Part shown: piece by piece, positions 27,154 to 41,339 of the stretch
Layout of the letters: each line of letters begins with the position of its first letter
How positions within the stretch are numbered: position 1 is the stretch's first letter
Program-made: the position numbers and the translations under genes
Assembly: GCF_003265705.1 (NCBI RefSeq)
Contig: NW_020312966.1
Span: forward strand, 25,237,761-25,301,760
Length of the DNA stretch: 64,000 nucleotides
Reading direction: 5' to 3'
Source of the DNA: Callorhinus ursinus
Lineage: Eukaryota > Chordata > Mammalia > Carnivora > Otariidae
The notes under the pieces: generated by a model
Seen by the model: only the letters and a program-made list of their open reading frames with translations
The model's database searches: none
Told to the model about the DNA's origin: nothing

Positions 27154-27227
27154 TGGCATCTGCTCACCTGCAGAATCTCCTCTTCCAGCCTGGCATCTGC
27201 TCACCTGCAGAATCTCCTCTTCCAGCC
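27154..27227 (+). repeat. 37-nt exact tandem duplication
   Basis: The unit beginning TGGCATCTGCTCACCTGCAG is present at 27154-27190 and again, without a gap or mismatch, at 27191-27227. Confidence 0.93.
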
Positions 27228-28590
27228 CGTCTCCCTCTCCACCACTGACTTCTCTAGGTGAATATACTTGTCATACTTGGAGCTTTCTTTTCCTCAGCAG
27301 TATCTTTTATATACACGTGTCTCCATCCTCAAAAAAAACTTCAACTTTTGGGGAGGTTTTATAAAAATGCTCTCAGGTTCTCTGGCTGGACCAAGTAAAT
27401 GAGACTAAGAAAAGGCAGCCTAACCAGGAAAACAAACAGACGCTTACCATGTGCATCACATACACACGTAAAAGCCCTCGGCAATAAGGAACCCAAAGCA
27501 GAAGTTAGAGTTTGGGGTCTATGTACCTAATTTAGTAGGGGACAGGGAGGGAAGAAGGGCTCTTATGGAAAAGCAAATGACTTTTTGGAAAGATAAATGG
27601 GTCTAAAAGAATAGATGGCAGATATGATAGTTTATGACAAAGTCTGGGTGTGGTACCAACTTCTCATTTACAATGAGAGACGAATGTTGCTCCCAAGGAG
27701 GGGATGTAAAACAACTGAGTTATTTTTGAAAGGACCTGCTTTTAGGCGCAGAAAGATATCAGGAACTCAAATGCTTTCAGCCAGAATTAATTCTTATGCT
27801 TTGTATAAGTGTTTATATAAAGTGGCATATTTTGGGGTGGCAGATCCTGATCCCCTTCACTCCTTTAAGAATTTCCATCAGGAAAACTTCACCTGATTCT
27901 GCCGGACAAAATCAGTCCCTAGGACTTCCTGACATTCCAAAAGACATGCTCCACGCATGTACCTAACCCAGCATCAGCGTTCCCAATCCAACTTCAGAGC
28001 TACTACACAATTAAACAGCTCTCTAGATGCCTTGAAGGCTTCATTTTGCTATTCTCAGGACCAAGGTAATTACCAGCACCTAGTATTCACTTAGCAAATA
28101 TTTGTGCAATGACTAGATGATTCAATGGAATGAATAAACTATCAAAGGTCACAAGTAAACTTTTATACAAATTCCTTTCCTTTAATAATTTTATCTGCTC
28201 CCCTAGAACTTTTTCCTCTCTTACCACTTTCTCTGACACAAATGTCAGGCTTGTGGCTACAAAGCACCATCGCAGACTTTCAGATACAGATTGTAAACTC
28301 TCAGTTTGGGATAAAAATAATTTAATGAGTCCCAATCTGCATGTATAAAATAAATATGCCTCCTGTTTCTTGTTCTCGCAGGCCTTTATTTTAAAGTCCA
28401 CCTTTCAAAGAGGATAATTTTACCCAAAATTTTCTCACAAAAATGCCACTGTCATAGGCTCATATGTAATCAAAGTGAGCCAGATTTCTATCACTATTTA
28501 ATGGAATAGTCATATGTTGCTATAGAATTCTTAAGCTTTATTTTGCTGGCATGAGATAAGAGAAAGAAAATAAAAGAGGGATTAGCAGGA
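27228..28590. other. Spacer without recognised gene
   Basis: AT-rich with scattered short frames. 28060-28140 looks like the end of an L2/MIR-type repeat (CCAGCACCTAGTATTC, TGAATAAAC). Confidence 0.4.
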
Positions 28591-28786
28591 TTTTTTTTTA
28601 AAGATTTTAGTTATTTATTTGAGAGAGAGAGAATGAGAGACAGAGAGCATGAGAGGGAAGAGGGTCAGAGGGAGAAGCAGACTCCCTGCTGAGCAGGGAG
28701 CCCGATGTGGGACTTGATCCCGGGACTCCAGGATCATGACCTGAGCCGAAGGCAGTCGCTTAACCAACTGAGCCACCCAGGCGCCC
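28591..28786 (-). mobile_element. Can-SINE
   Basis: In inverse orientation: a T-run and TTATTTATTTGAGAGAG tail first, then the CT body as GA-rich DNA, ending with the head as TGAGCCACCCAGGCGCCC. Confidence 0.95.
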
Positions 28787-28852
28787 AGGGTTTTTTGTTT
28801 TTTTTTTGGTTCATATTTGATTTAAGTGTGACGCCAAAAAAAACTATTTCTT

Positions 28853-28985
28853 GGGGTGCCTGGATGGCTCAGTTGGATGGGCATCCAATTCTTGATCTCA
28901 GCTTGGGTCTTGATCTCAGGGTCATGGGTTCAAGCCCCATGTTGGGCTCCACTCTGGGTGTGGAGCCTACTTGGAAAAAAAAAGA
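28853..28985 (+). mobile_element. Short Can-SINE variant
   Basis: Head GGGGTGCCTGGATGGCTCAG, B-box-like GGGTTCAAGCCCC, then GTTGGGCTCCACTCTGGGTG and an A-run. It lacks the long CT-rich body of the other copies, so it is a different subfamily. Confidence 0.9.
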
Positions 28986-29223
28986 ATGTTTCTTTAGTTC
29001 TGTAACTAGGCTTGATCTTTTCTACAATGTAAACTTTCCTAAAAATGTATGGTATTATGTTTTTAGCATATTCACTGATACAGTATGAAAAAGTTATTGC
29101 AACAGATCTTTTATGAAAATATTTGATCATCCAAATTAATCCAAATTTATTTACTCTGAGTGAAAATGGTATGTTTATTCAGAGTTCGTGACTGCACTTC
29201 CGAAGTTTGGATTTACCTATGTT

Positions 29224-29775
29224 TGTTGTGGGAAACAAAGGCAAAAGAACAGTTAAATCTCCTTACTACGTACAGCCCACTGACAAGTCCTTGAAACAGG
29301 CAGAGTGACCTTCCTCTGGGAGCTCAGCTGCCTTGATGTTAATACTTTACTAAGGGCAAAAGGCAATCCTAGCCGGACCTCCAGAATCCTGTAAGTCTAC
29401 TTTAACACATAAAATTCCTTTGGAAACTTCCTTTGTCTCTACCCCCCCCCCAAAAGATACATGTTGGCCATCATCCTCCAAGCATATGACCCACTGATAT
29501 ACATCTGAAGAGTCCCGTGACTGAGTTGTTACTAAACAGTAATAAATGACCTTTTCCTAACAACAGCTAGGTCCTGGAGACTAGAGACTTACGCTGTCCC
29601 TAACCCCTCCCAACCTGAAAGTACGTAACAGGCTACGTACTCATGACCCCAGCGCATCTCTTTCCACCCACAGGTCCTGTCTGCGTGCTTTAAGAAAACC
29701 ACTTTTTTTTTGCACCAAAGACGTCTCAACAATTCTTTCTTGGCCTCGCCTTCGAGCCCTAACATCTTTCCTACA
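29224..29775 (+). mobile_element. Solo LTR of a class I endogenous retrovirus, copy 1
   Basis: Begins TGTTGTGGGAAACAAAGGC and ends CTTTCCTACA, with the class I style 3' portion TTTTTTTTGCACCAAAGACG followed by TCTCAACAATTCTTTCTTGG. It is the same family as the LTR at 56854, in the same orientation. No internal viral genes lie beside it, and I could not find a clear flanking duplication. Confidence 0.8.
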
Positions 29776-29979
29776 TCATATCCATTGATGTGGATTTTTA
29801 AAAATAGTATAGTATAATATATAGAAAATATCAAAGTACCATCTCATGTAATAAAAATATCACGTCATAAAATTTTAGTTTCAAGTATGTATGTTTTTGT
29901 TTTGTTTTGTTTTTATTGTGGAACTTGGAGTTTGCAAACTACGGATCCATTTGTTTCTTTCATGCATTTGTGCGGTTCC

Positions 29980-30335
29980 CACGTTAGAAGGGCTCCACAT
30001 ATCCCGGCTTCCGGGCTGCAACTGCCAGCCTCCCTGGCAGCTAAAATGGGGATGTGTGGCCAGGCTCCACGGATCAGCCTCACCTTGGAAAGACTTCTCT
30101 TCAAAGTTGCCGGACGGGACAGCAGAGGCCAGAGCCTCACTTCGCTGGGAGCGGGGCGGACAGAAGCGTCCAGGCTTTGATGGTGGAAGCAGCCCGTGGC
30201 GTCCAGGGGGTCGGGCGCCCGGGGCGCGGTAGGCCGGCTCCGCAGCATGCTTTCGGCTTTTGTCCCTGGGAGCGGCTTCAGGCCTGGTTCCACAGCCCCT
30301 CCCCAGGACGCGGGCCGTCTGTCTACCACTGAAAA
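29980..30335. other. GC-rich, CpG-containing stretch without a gene
   Basis: GC content rises sharply, with CpG clusters around 30190-30240 (gggtcgggcgcccggggcgcgg). Several short overlapping frames exist on both strands, but none resembles a known protein. It may be an orphan CpG island or an old repeat. Confidence 0.4.
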
Positions 30336-30529
30336 CATCACCTCTCAAGTTTGATCAGCCAGAGTCAGCCTTTCTTTTTGCAACTAAGCACTTGGAGTTT
30401 AAAAAAAAAAAAAAAGGTATTAAATGGTTTTAAATACTTTCTGGTAGAGTTTGTGTATTTTAGGTGCTTAAAGTTGCTTCCCAACAGTGATGTGTAAGGA
30501 AGGTAAAATTAGCAGGAGAAAAACAATAC

Positions 30530-30900
30530 AAATTCTACTTTCCATGTGCACAGGAGTCTTCCCAAGAAAATGAAGACCCAAAGACGTGGCTAGGCCTGCG
30601 AACTTACAGCCTAGGTTGCATGAAGAGAGGAAATTATGGAACAGTGACTACAATGATATAGGGAAGCTGAAGGAAGGTAAGGGTTATTTTAATGAGATCC
30701 GTTTTTACAGATTTCTCTCCATCTCAGTTCGCGTCTCTGGTGAGAAGAATGTTCTTAACCTCCTGGTGCAGGTGGGGACACCTTTCACATGGGAATTTCA
30801 TCTCCTGCTTTCTGGAAGGAAAAGGAAGTTCAGAGCACCCTTCTTGCATCGACTGTTTTTCAAGTGCCTTTAGCTGAAAATAATCAATATTCTGATTATC
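30530..30900 (-). repeat. Probable ERV LTR fragment, inverted relative to 26440
   Basis: The minus strand reads AAAGGCACTTGAAAAACAG, then GAAGGGTGCTCTGAACTTCC and CCCATGTGAAAGG. This parallels CAAGGCACTTGAAAAGCAG, GGGGCTCTGACTTTCC and CCCACGTGAAAGG at 26498-26585. Confidence 0.55.
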
Positions 30901-30989
30901 AAGTGCAATTGATTTGATCTTCGATATCGAAGTGGCATATACTGGGGTGTCATGCTCTGGACCCCCACAGTTGCAGAAAGGCTTCTTTC

Positions 30990-31490
30990 CTTGCTGTGGC
31001 CTTGGCAGACTGAATACCCTGGCCCAGCCCGCCCACAAAGATGCCCATGTCCTAATCCCCAGAGCCTGTGAGTATGTTAACTTACTGAAAAGGACTTTGC
31101 AGATGGGATGAAATGGAGGGTGTGGAGATGAGGGGATGATTTGAGATCATACAAGTGAGCCCCAGGCAACGCGAGGATCCTTATGAAAGGAGGCATGAGA
31201 GTCAGAGAAGTGACCGTGAAGAGACTGAAGCAATGTGCTTGGCTGACACAGGAAGGGGCTACGTGCCAAGGAATATGGGTGACCTCTAGAAGCTGAAAAG
31301 GGCAAAAAAAAAAAAATCCCTCTAGATCTTCAGAAAGAAATGCAGTCTTAAACAACTTCATTGTAGCCCCTTAGATGCATTTTGAACTTCTGACCTCCAG
31401 AAGTGAAAGCTTAATAAATTTCAGGGTTTTTTTCTTTTAAGCAACTAAATTTGTGTTAATTTGATAAAGCAGCCACAGGAAACAAATACA
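30990..31490 (+). repeat. ERVL-MaLR (MLT1-like) LTR
   Basis: Typical order: ATGCCCATGTCCTAATCCCC (31040), ACTTTGCAGATGGGATG, GATCCTTATGAAAGGAGG, CTTCTGACCTCCAGAAGTG, TTAATAAATTTCAGG, and the end CAGCCACAGGAAACAAATAC. Confidence 0.75.
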
Positions 31491-31729
31491 AGACTAATAA
31501 TCTAATTGAAGTAGCCTTAACCTTCGTCATAGTGTGAAAATTTGACTTGAGATTTTACCTGGGAACTTAACCTACGTTTGCCATAGGAAAGCCTAGTTCC
31601 CAGAGTAAAAGGCATAATTATTTTATCTCTAAGATGCGCAGCTTGGATTCTTAATCAAATCAATACTTAATCTCCTATGTGACAAGCAATGAGGTGGACT
31701 CTGTTCCCAGATAGTAAAGATCATCGAGG

Positions 31730-32300
31730 CATCGTGGTGAAAAAACAATATATTGTATTGGTAAAAGTCCAGACAAGACCAATGGAATATAGTATAGAAC
31801 CCAGAAACCCTCATACCTGGGAGCACTCAATATGGGGTAGAGAAGGCATAACAGACCTGCAAGGAACATAAGATGCCTTCTGGAAATGACACCTGCAAAG
31901 CTGGAGATCCACATGGAAAAACGAATGAAATTAAAACTTCACCCTGAGACGACTAAAGACTGAAACGTGAAAGGCAAAACATAAACTCCTAGAAAATAGC
32001 ATAAGTAAATACCATCATGACCTTGGATTAGAGAAGGAAATTTGTAAAATAAGACAGGAAAAAGAAAAAAGGAAATAAAGTAAAAGATGGGTAAATGTGA
32101 CTGTGTTAAACACAAGGGGTTCCGTTTATATAGGCAATCGTGTAAAGAGCAAAAATACAAGCCACGAAACCGAAAAAGATATAAAACTGACAGAGTGCTA
32201 GGATCCAGAATATAAATCAATACCTATTTAAATCAATTTAAAAAGGTTGGGGGGGGGATGGTATAGAAACTGACCAAAAACTTGTTCAGGAACTTCACAA
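31730..32300 (+). mobile_element. LINE-1 ORF2-region fragment
   Basis: The plus strand carries L1 landmarks: AGACCAATGGAATATAGTAT, AACCCAGAAACCCTCATACC, AAACTCCTAGAAAATAGCAT and ATGACCTTGGATTAGAGAAG. Frames are broken. Confidence 0.75.
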
Positions 32301-32348
32301 ATGAGAAAAACCAAATGACAGACAAATATGTTACATATATGTGGCACA

Positions 32349-32508
32349 GGGGCACCTGGGTGGCTCAGTGGGTTAAGCGTCTGCCTCCTGATTTCAGCTC
32401 AGGTCTTGATCTCAGGATCCAGCCCTGCATCTGGCTCCATGCTCAGCGGGGAGTCTACTTGAGATCCTATCCCTCTGCCTCTCCTCTCCTCACACTGTCT
32501 CAAATGAA

Positions 32509-32516
<8 letters not shown>
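32349..32516 (+). mobile_element. Can-SINE
   Basis: Head GGGGCACCTGGGTGGCTC, CT-rich body, A-rich tail, followed directly by an (AT)n tract. Confidence 0.93.
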
Positions 32517-32539
<23 letters not shown>

Positions 32540-32542
32540 TAT
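32517..32542 (+). repeat. (AT)n microsatellite
   Basis: About 13 AT units grown from the SINE tail. Confidence 0.95.
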
Positions 32543-33470
32543 GCGGAACAGAAGAGAAAGTCACAACATGGATCATCCCTATGTGACCGCCCCATCTTCC
32601 GACTGCAGGGGTCCCGTTCTAGCCTAACCAGAATCACATGCCCTAAGGGAGCAGCTAATCCCCAAATTGTTGGCAGGAGGACAAATGTGCTATTAAGAGA
32701 AAAAGGTAGAGCAGGGATAAATGGATAACTGTTGAACATAAAGCTAGAGATGAAAGACCATGGACTTTTGGTCCTCTAGGCCCTGGAATGATTCCCTGCA
32801 TTTAACTTTCTCAGTATTTAATCTCGGAGAGTTTGCTTAACTTCTCAGCCTCACTTTCTTGTCTCTAGGTGGGGGCATAGGCTCTGGACAGGCTGTTATG
32901 AAGATAAACTGAGACCAGACAGACAGAACAAGTCTTGTACTCCCAGCATAAGTGAATCAGATCATTGCACAAAAGACTTACAGGCCCCAATTGGCATCAA
33001 TTCAAAACGACATGGCACAGTCTGAATGTTGTATATAAACAATTAAGAACCTACAATAGTCATTGCTGTGAAATCCCGGGCTTTTTATTAGGTAAATTGT
33101 TTCAGATAATAAGGCTTTCTTTGGCGTGGAATGCTTGGTCACAGTAACTCGCACTTTTATTATACTTTAAAGTTCAGAATGTGTACGCAAAGTATCTAAT
33201 CGGGTCCTCACAACAACATTGTGAGGTAGGTAGGGTGATCTATCCTCTTTCTACAGGCGTTCAGACATGAAGTGACTTGTACAAATTCACTCAGGTAACA
33301 GCTATCCTCTGTGGCTCGGATTACTCCTCGGAAACAGACCCAGGATGCCACTCTAAAGAGGAGACATTGATTTAATGCCACTGATATAAAAGAAGATACA
33401 GAATGAATTAGTACATCATTCTTGTCACAACAGTGGGGGGACCAAGGTTCCTGGAAGACAGACACAGTTT
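32543..33470. other. Spacer with a MIR-like stretch
   Basis: 32770-32935 resembles MIR (TTGCTTAACTTCTCAGCCTC, TTATGAAGATAAACTGAG). The remainder is unassigned. Confidence 0.4.
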
Positions 33471-33474
33471 CTTT

Positions 33475-33657
33475 TATTTTTTTTTTAATGTTTTTATTTA
33501 TTTATTTGAGAGAGAGCACATGAGCTGGGGCAGAGGGAGAGGGAGAAGCAGACTCCCTACCGAGCAGGGAGCCCGATGCAGGGCTCGATCCCAGGACCCT
33601 GGGACCATGACCTGAGCCGAAGGCAGACGCTTAACTGACTGAGCCACCCAGGTGCCG
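33475..33657 (-). mobile_element. Can-SINE
   Basis: Inverse orientation, from the T-rich tail to the head as TGAGCCACCCAGGTGCCG. A likely target-site repeat (acagtttcttttatt versus acagtcttttattt) flanks it. Confidence 0.93.
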
Positions 33658-35109
33658 CTGATACAGTCTTTTATTTATTTATTTATTTTTTTAGGTTTTT
33701 TAAAAATTTATTTTTTAAAAGTTAACATGTGCATAAAAGGAAACTGGAAAACACAAGAAGCAAAGAACAAAGTCATCCATAATCACAAGCAGTTTACAGT
33801 CTGACTTCTAGGTCCCATGTGTGTATCTACAGAAGTAAGCATTTTAATGTAATTAAGATCGTACAGTTATGTATCATGCTTTTTTATCACATTTATCATT
33901 TCAAAGTCCCCAAACTTTGAGTATTTTGATAACCAAGAATTTACTACACCAATTCCATCTGAAAGAAAAAAAAATGTAATCCTGCCTTTCTTGGCTACAA
34001 AAATTTCATAAAAGACAAAAATGGCAATAGGCCTCTAGATAAAGATATTGGCAGAGTTACAATTAAAATACTGTCTTTTAAAAGGAGACAAAAGAACTTG
34101 TCAACTGGTAGACAGCATTGTTGAGGGGTAAAGGGCGCAATAGGTCTAAGGATTCGTCGGCCCTCCAAGTAAAACAATCCTAGAGTGAAAATCCGTGTCT
34201 CTCTGCACTGTCCCCTCACCACACCTCCACCATCGCTGAAGGCCGATGCGGCTCTTGCCCGGCCGTCGGCAGCGGCCTTCACACTGCTCTGCACTACACG
34301 CACTCCGACCTCCACTAAGGGACAGACATAGCTTCTCCAGAGTAAATCTTCTGACACATGAAACCTAACCAGATCAGGTTCCTCCTCTGTGTGAATAAAA
34401 TTCAAAAGCCTTGTCAGCATCTGCAGGATCCCATAAGCCACGGTCCCTGACTACCTTGAGTTTCTTTCTTTCACAGTACTGTTCACCATCTGAAATTACC
34501 ATCTCTGTGCACTTGGGTATTGTCCGTCTCCTCTCACAAGTGCCCAGCACAGCACCTGACATGTGGTGGGTGCTCCAGACATCTGGTGTGCACTGAATAA
34601 AAGTGAAGGTAATATCCCTAGAGAAGACCCCACTCCTTTGCCTCTTAACGTCTCCTGCCTGCAATGTTGTGATCACAGTATGATCAAGTCCCTCACCAAG
34701 AATATTAGTGTAGCATACACAGCAGTGAAGAGGAAAACCATCAGCTTTGGAGAAACACAAGTTTTAAATCCTTACGATTAGTCTGATTCAACCACAATGT
34801 ATAAACAAATGGATGGTTACCAGCTAAACAGACATTTAGTAAAAAGACCACAGGCTTCCCTCAGAAAACCCAACAAGGTGACCTTAGACAAGTCACTTAA
34901 TCTCTCTCGACAGCTCTTGTAAAAAGTCCTCCACTCTTGGAGGCCACAACTCTAGACGTCACATCCATGTTAGTTTTATACATTAGCATTCTTACTTAGA
35001 AATTAATTGGAGTGAGGTTTGAATTGAGCACATTCCCCCAAGGGCTTAAGCACTTGTTGAGAAACTAAAACAAAATCAATGATGAGGCTAAAAAGCCTGA
35101 CAATCATTC
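33658..35109. other. Spacer without recognised gene
   Basis: AT-rich, with a small GC-richer patch at about 34230-34310. No histone motif or RNA gene seen. 34510-34605 resembles an L2/MIR end (CCCAGCACAGCACCTGACAT). Confidence 0.4.
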
Positions 35110-35460
35110 TGGCCTATTACAGAGGTAAGTTCTGTATCTGAAAGACCTACCTGCATGCCATGGCAAACATTTATTTACCAAACATTTGCTCTTCCCATCT
35201 TCTATAAGTTGTCTTCCTTCCCGTTGAAGCCCCAGATCCCAGCCCGCTTCCCCTTAGCTCAGGATGACATGTATAAACCTCGATTACCTGACTGCCGGGG
35301 AATCTTATTTTTATGGGGCTCCTGTATGTACGAAATTTGTTGTGCTTCTGTTATTCTGTCTTATGGAAGTTCAAATATTCGACCAGCCAAAAAACTAGAG
35401 AAGAAGGGAAAAGTCTGCTCTGGGAAGTGTGTAACCCAAGGGTTCGGGGAATTCACTTTG
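35110..35460 (+). repeat. Probable ERV LTR fragment, related to 41730
   Basis: Shares with 41890-42130: TCTGAAAGACCTA, TTGAAGCCCCAG, TTAGCTCAGG, TTATGGGGCTCC and a CTGTTATTCTGTCTTATG-type poly(A) region. Confidence 0.6.
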
Positions 35461-36450
35461 GTCTATAGAGGGGAGCTACAGAAATCATAGAGAGGAGGAT
35501 AAAGCCTCCAGGGGGTGGAAAAGCCAGGTAGCCATTCCACTGACTGATGTGAGTGCTGCCAAGTTAGCAAATGGCAGGTGGAAAGGCAGAGAACAGAGGG
35601 TCCCACGGGTGCTGCATGTCCTGGAGACCTAAGCTGATCGTGCACTTGTCCGCAGAGTGGCCACACTCTCCCGACCATGGTAGGAGATAAAAGAGCCCTA
35701 TTGTGATTCAGAACTCTCCTTTTCTCTATTCCCTTGGAGAACAGAAAATTCTTTGGGGTATTAGAAGTAAAACATAAGAGAAAAAAAATTCATTTAAAAT
35801 TGTTGGTGATCACCATCTATCCCTCACATGGGTTAAACTAAGGTTTAGAGATAAGAACTCAACTCTCAAAAACACTGTGTAATACTCTAAACCACTAGTG
35901 TAGAGATTTATTAGTTTTTATACTTTCCAAAGTGTTACACTTTCCAAGATCTCAGACCAGAAAACAGAGAAGCCAAGATTCAAGCGATGTCTGTTTGACT
36001 CCAAAACCCTCCCAACAACCCTGTTGGGAAGGTGTCATCACCCCCATTTTACAGATGAGGTCACTGAGGCACAGAGAGCTTATGTGACTTATTACACAAT
36101 TCGTAAGTGTTGGAGCCATAATTCTAAGCCAGTCACTCTGGCCCTAGTCTGCTGTTTAAACCCTGCCATATTATATAAGGGCCCAAAATATTCTGGGGCC
36201 TATGGGAAAGTGGATTGAAAAGCTTGGCTTTGATGGAAAAACTAAAGTAACTGGGAAAATGTATATCCTAGAAAGGATTTTGTTTCTAAGAAATGGAGCC
36301 AAAACGTATAGATCTGTTTGTTTGGAGGCAGCAAAGTGCCAAAGTTATGCAATGGGTTGCTAGTGGGTGAGCAGCCCGGCTAAATCCTTACCAATAAATC
36401 CTGTGCAAGTGTGTCCGAAACATAGTCTGTTCATATTAAAATACATGTGC
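35461..36450. other. Spacer with MIR-like remnant
   Basis: 36010-36150 carries MIR landmarks (CCCATTTTACAGATGAGGTC, CTGAGGCACAGAGAGCTTAT). Nothing else recognised. Confidence 0.45.
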
Positions 36451-36451
36451 A

Positions 36452-36637
36452 GGGGCGCCTGGGTGGTTCAGTTGGTTAAGTGTCTGACTTGGGCTCAGGT
36501 CATGATCTCAGGGTCCTGGGATGGAGCCCCACCTTGTGCTCCCCATTCAGCAGGGAGTCTGCTTCTCCCTCTCCTTCTGCCCCTTCACCTGCTTGTGCTT
36601 TCTTTCTCTCAGATAAATAAATAAAATGTTTTAAAAA
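36452..36637 (+). mobile_element. Can-SINE
   Basis: Head GGGGCGCCTGGGTGGTTCAG, CT-rich body, AGATAAATAAATAAAATG tail. Confidence 0.94.
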
Positions 36638-38129
36638 ATGTACAAACTGGAGGAACTTATGAAAAATATGGCACACAATGGGAAACTAAAAACAGAAGGA
36701 AAAAAGCAAGTTATATAATTCACATAGAGCAAGGAATATAAAAATAATTATCTGTGGTGAAAAATACATACAAACTTTAAAAAATCTTTTAAAAGTTTGA
36801 AATGCCACCTTGAATTAACATCTATTTTTTTAAAAGTTGTGTTGTGTTCTCTTTCATTTTCTTGTTTGTTTTTAAACTTAAAACACATGATTACTTTGTC
36901 AGGTTTCAATTTTTCCCATGGAAAGCCAAATGCCAACCAAATATACATCATTCTAAACTCAAAACTCATAGATTTAGAGAGTAAATATTCAATTCTGTGG
37001 AACTGGGTATATGGAGTAACTTGTTCATAATAGTTTACAAAGCCCTATGTGGTCTATGAATGGTTTGAACTGCGACACCAACCCTACAAGCTGCTTCCAG
37101 GGACAAGGCAAAGAATTTTAAATCTTTCGAAAGAAAGTGTGTCATAGGAACAGATAACTTTCTAGAACATTCATTTTAGAAAACACGGAGATAGCCTACT
37201 TCAAACATAACAGTACTGAGTATCTTCCAGTTGGCCCTCCAGACTTGGCTCTACCTTCTCCCCCTGGCCCTAGGCCATGTGGGGCTCCCTTGTATGGATC
37301 CCACCAATGGTTACCTGGACCCCCACCTCTGGTTGGGTTCAGCCAGTGAAAACCACCTGTAGGAGATGGGAGGAACAGAAAGATGGGTGTTGTGAGTGTT
37401 TACTACCCAGTTTCCCCTCCAGGGGCCCCCACAGGCTGCTTGCACTCCTCTCTCAAAGCCCCAGTGCCTGGGGGGACCCCTTTCCACACTGCTCTCTTAA
37501 CCTCCTTCCTTGCCCCATCAGGCTTGTAGGGGATAAGCTGCCCTGCTGACCAGGCCTGGGGTGAGGCACAATTTCTTGGGGTTCCTATACCTTGCGCTCA
37601 GTTTGCAAACAGCTTCTTTAGGAAACACTCCTCCTATTGCCCAATGTGAGGGGGCTGTCACCTGTCCTGACCTTGACTGAACAGTGACAGTAACCCAATG
37701 TGGTGACACCACAGCACAAAGTGCATGGATGGTCACCATATCCCAAAGACTTGGTGTAAGCAGGCTGATCCCCAGGTTTTCAGCTGACGGGAGGGGCCTT
37801 CCCCACTCAGGCAACTGCTGGGCCTCCTTCTTCGGAAATCTTTCCCGATCTCCATGGCATTTAACTACTCACTGTCCCCCTGCATCTTTACTCTGGTGGC
37901 TGTCTTACTCTTTGCCAACGTGGCCCGAAGTGACCTGTTCCATGTCCTTGCCCCCCGGCCAACTTCTGGTCAAGGAGTCAGCACAAGGGGAATAAGACAC
38001 GTGCTTCTGACACACATCACGGGCCGAGTGCCCTGCTGCTTCGGCCCCCTCTCTGCACCGGGCAGATCTTTACACTCACCAGTTCAGACAGCCTCTCCTA
38101 AGGACACAGATCCGTTTCCAACACATTTT
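36638..38129. other. Spacer, GC-richer from 37200
   Basis: 37230-38110 is C/T- and G-rich and looks like an ancient interspersed repeat or unique exon-like DNA. No frame resembles a known protein. Confidence 0.35.
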
Positions 38130-38830
38130 GTCACCTGTTTTATTTTTCCCCACTTTTTATTATAAAAATATTCAAACAAAAAAGATAAAAAGTGTGTTGA
38201 TTGATTATCTTTATAACCAGTACCTAGATTCAATAACTGAGCACAATTTACCACTTTTGTGTATATGTCTATATGCATATACATTTTTTGTTAAGCCATT
38301 TAAAAGTAGATTGCAGACATCATGAGGCTTGAACCCCTGAATATTTCAGTATCTAACTCCTAAGAATAAGGGAATTTTCCACATAATCTCAACATTATCA
38401 AACCTAAAAAAAAAGAGAAAGAAAGAAAAAGAAAGAGAAGAAAAACTAATTCATAAAATAATCTAATATCCGGTCTGCATTCAAGTTTCCCCACTTGTCT
38501 CCAAAATGGCCTTTATAGCTTTATCTATAGAGCCAGGATCCAATCAACACACCTTGTTCAGTGCTCTATTACTTGAGTCTCCTTCAGTCTTGAACACTCC
38601 TCCACAGTTTTGTTATGACTGATTTTGGGAGAAACCAAACTAATTGTGTTATATAATGTCTCACGTTCTGGTTTGATGTTTTCTCCTTGTGATGGTGTTT
38701 AACTGGCTCCTTCATCCCCTGTACTCTCCTGAGGCATGATTAGATTCTTACACCTTTGTCAAAGGTGATGCTCTATATTTATCGTGCACAAGGGAAGGCA
38801 CACAGGTGGTCGGTTACTTTTAGTCCTACT
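38130..38830. repeat. Probable ancient LINE-1 fragment
   Basis: Segments such as TAAGGGAATTTTCCACATAA, TTCAAGTTTCCCCACTTGTC and ACTTGAGTCTCCTTCAGTCT resemble an old, diverged L1 piece. The orientation is not settled. Confidence 0.45.
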
Positions 38831-39484
38831 AAATTAGACACTTAGCTAACACGCAGTGGTGGGGGGTGGGGGAAGCATTGCTCCACTGTAAAGATATTTT
38901 TTCCCTTTGCAGATAACGTTGTTTGGAGATACTTTGACACCATTTGAATCTAGTGTTCCCCAGCTTTTTTCCAAAAGATTTTAGCATTGATAATCTTTGA
39001 CCATCTCATCAAAAATGGGTTTGACATAAGACAAAAATTCTGTGGAACAAATGCATTCAACACCGCATATGCTAAGGTTTATGCTCATTACTGTTTTTAT
39101 TCTAGAGCTAACAGATCTGACTCGGCAGAGCATAATATGGCTGGGAGAACCCACCTCCCAACCACACACACACAAATGTATATTGCAAAAATAAAAACTG
39201 TAACACTAGAGAAAACATTCTCGTATACTTTGCTAAACTTTAGTATAGCCACCTTAAAGAGGGAGTGTGGCAGTTAGATCTGCGGTGTCTGGAGGCAGCC
39301 CAAAAGATTCCTAATCTACCAACCTGTCTAACCCACCGTTTCACTACCTGCTGTATCACCAAATTTAACCGCTTCCCGCCTGTCGATCCTGAAAGTGTTC
39401 GATGCTACATTCGCAGCGGCTGCTATGGACACCCAACAGCATTAGGAGAGAGTTGTGCCCATGAAGTTTCAACGTTTGTACCAA

Positions 39485-39523
39485 ACCACCCCCACCCCAC
39501 CCCACCCCACCCCACCCCCACAG
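39485..39523 (+). repeat. (CCCCA)n tandem repeat
   Basis: About seven pentamer units, downstream of the broken H4 gene. Confidence 0.93.
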
Positions 39524-39570
39524 AGCAGCACCCAGGGGCAAGTGAGAGCTCCTTAGTAGAAAGAGCAGGT

Positions 39571-39586
39571 GGCCCTGAAAAGGGCC
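39571..39586 (-). terminator. Histone 3' stem-loop of the GTG-start H4 copy
   Basis: The minus strand reads GGCCCTTTTCAGGGCC followed by ACC, 43 nt past the TGA. The stem is perfect, so the 3' end has not decayed although the start codon has. Confidence 0.95.
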
Positions 39587-39629
39587 TTTGGTTGAGAATC
39601 GCAGCGTTCCGGTGGGGAGATGGGAATGC

Positions 39630-41230
<1,601 letters not shown>

Positions 41231-41339
41231 AAAGAATTGTCCAGCAGCTTTTTTTTTTCACCTTGTTATTTTGCAACAGTAGTTGCAAAGTTTACCTTGT
41301 TGTTAAGTTGCAACAGTAGTACCCAGAGGCCCCTTGAAC

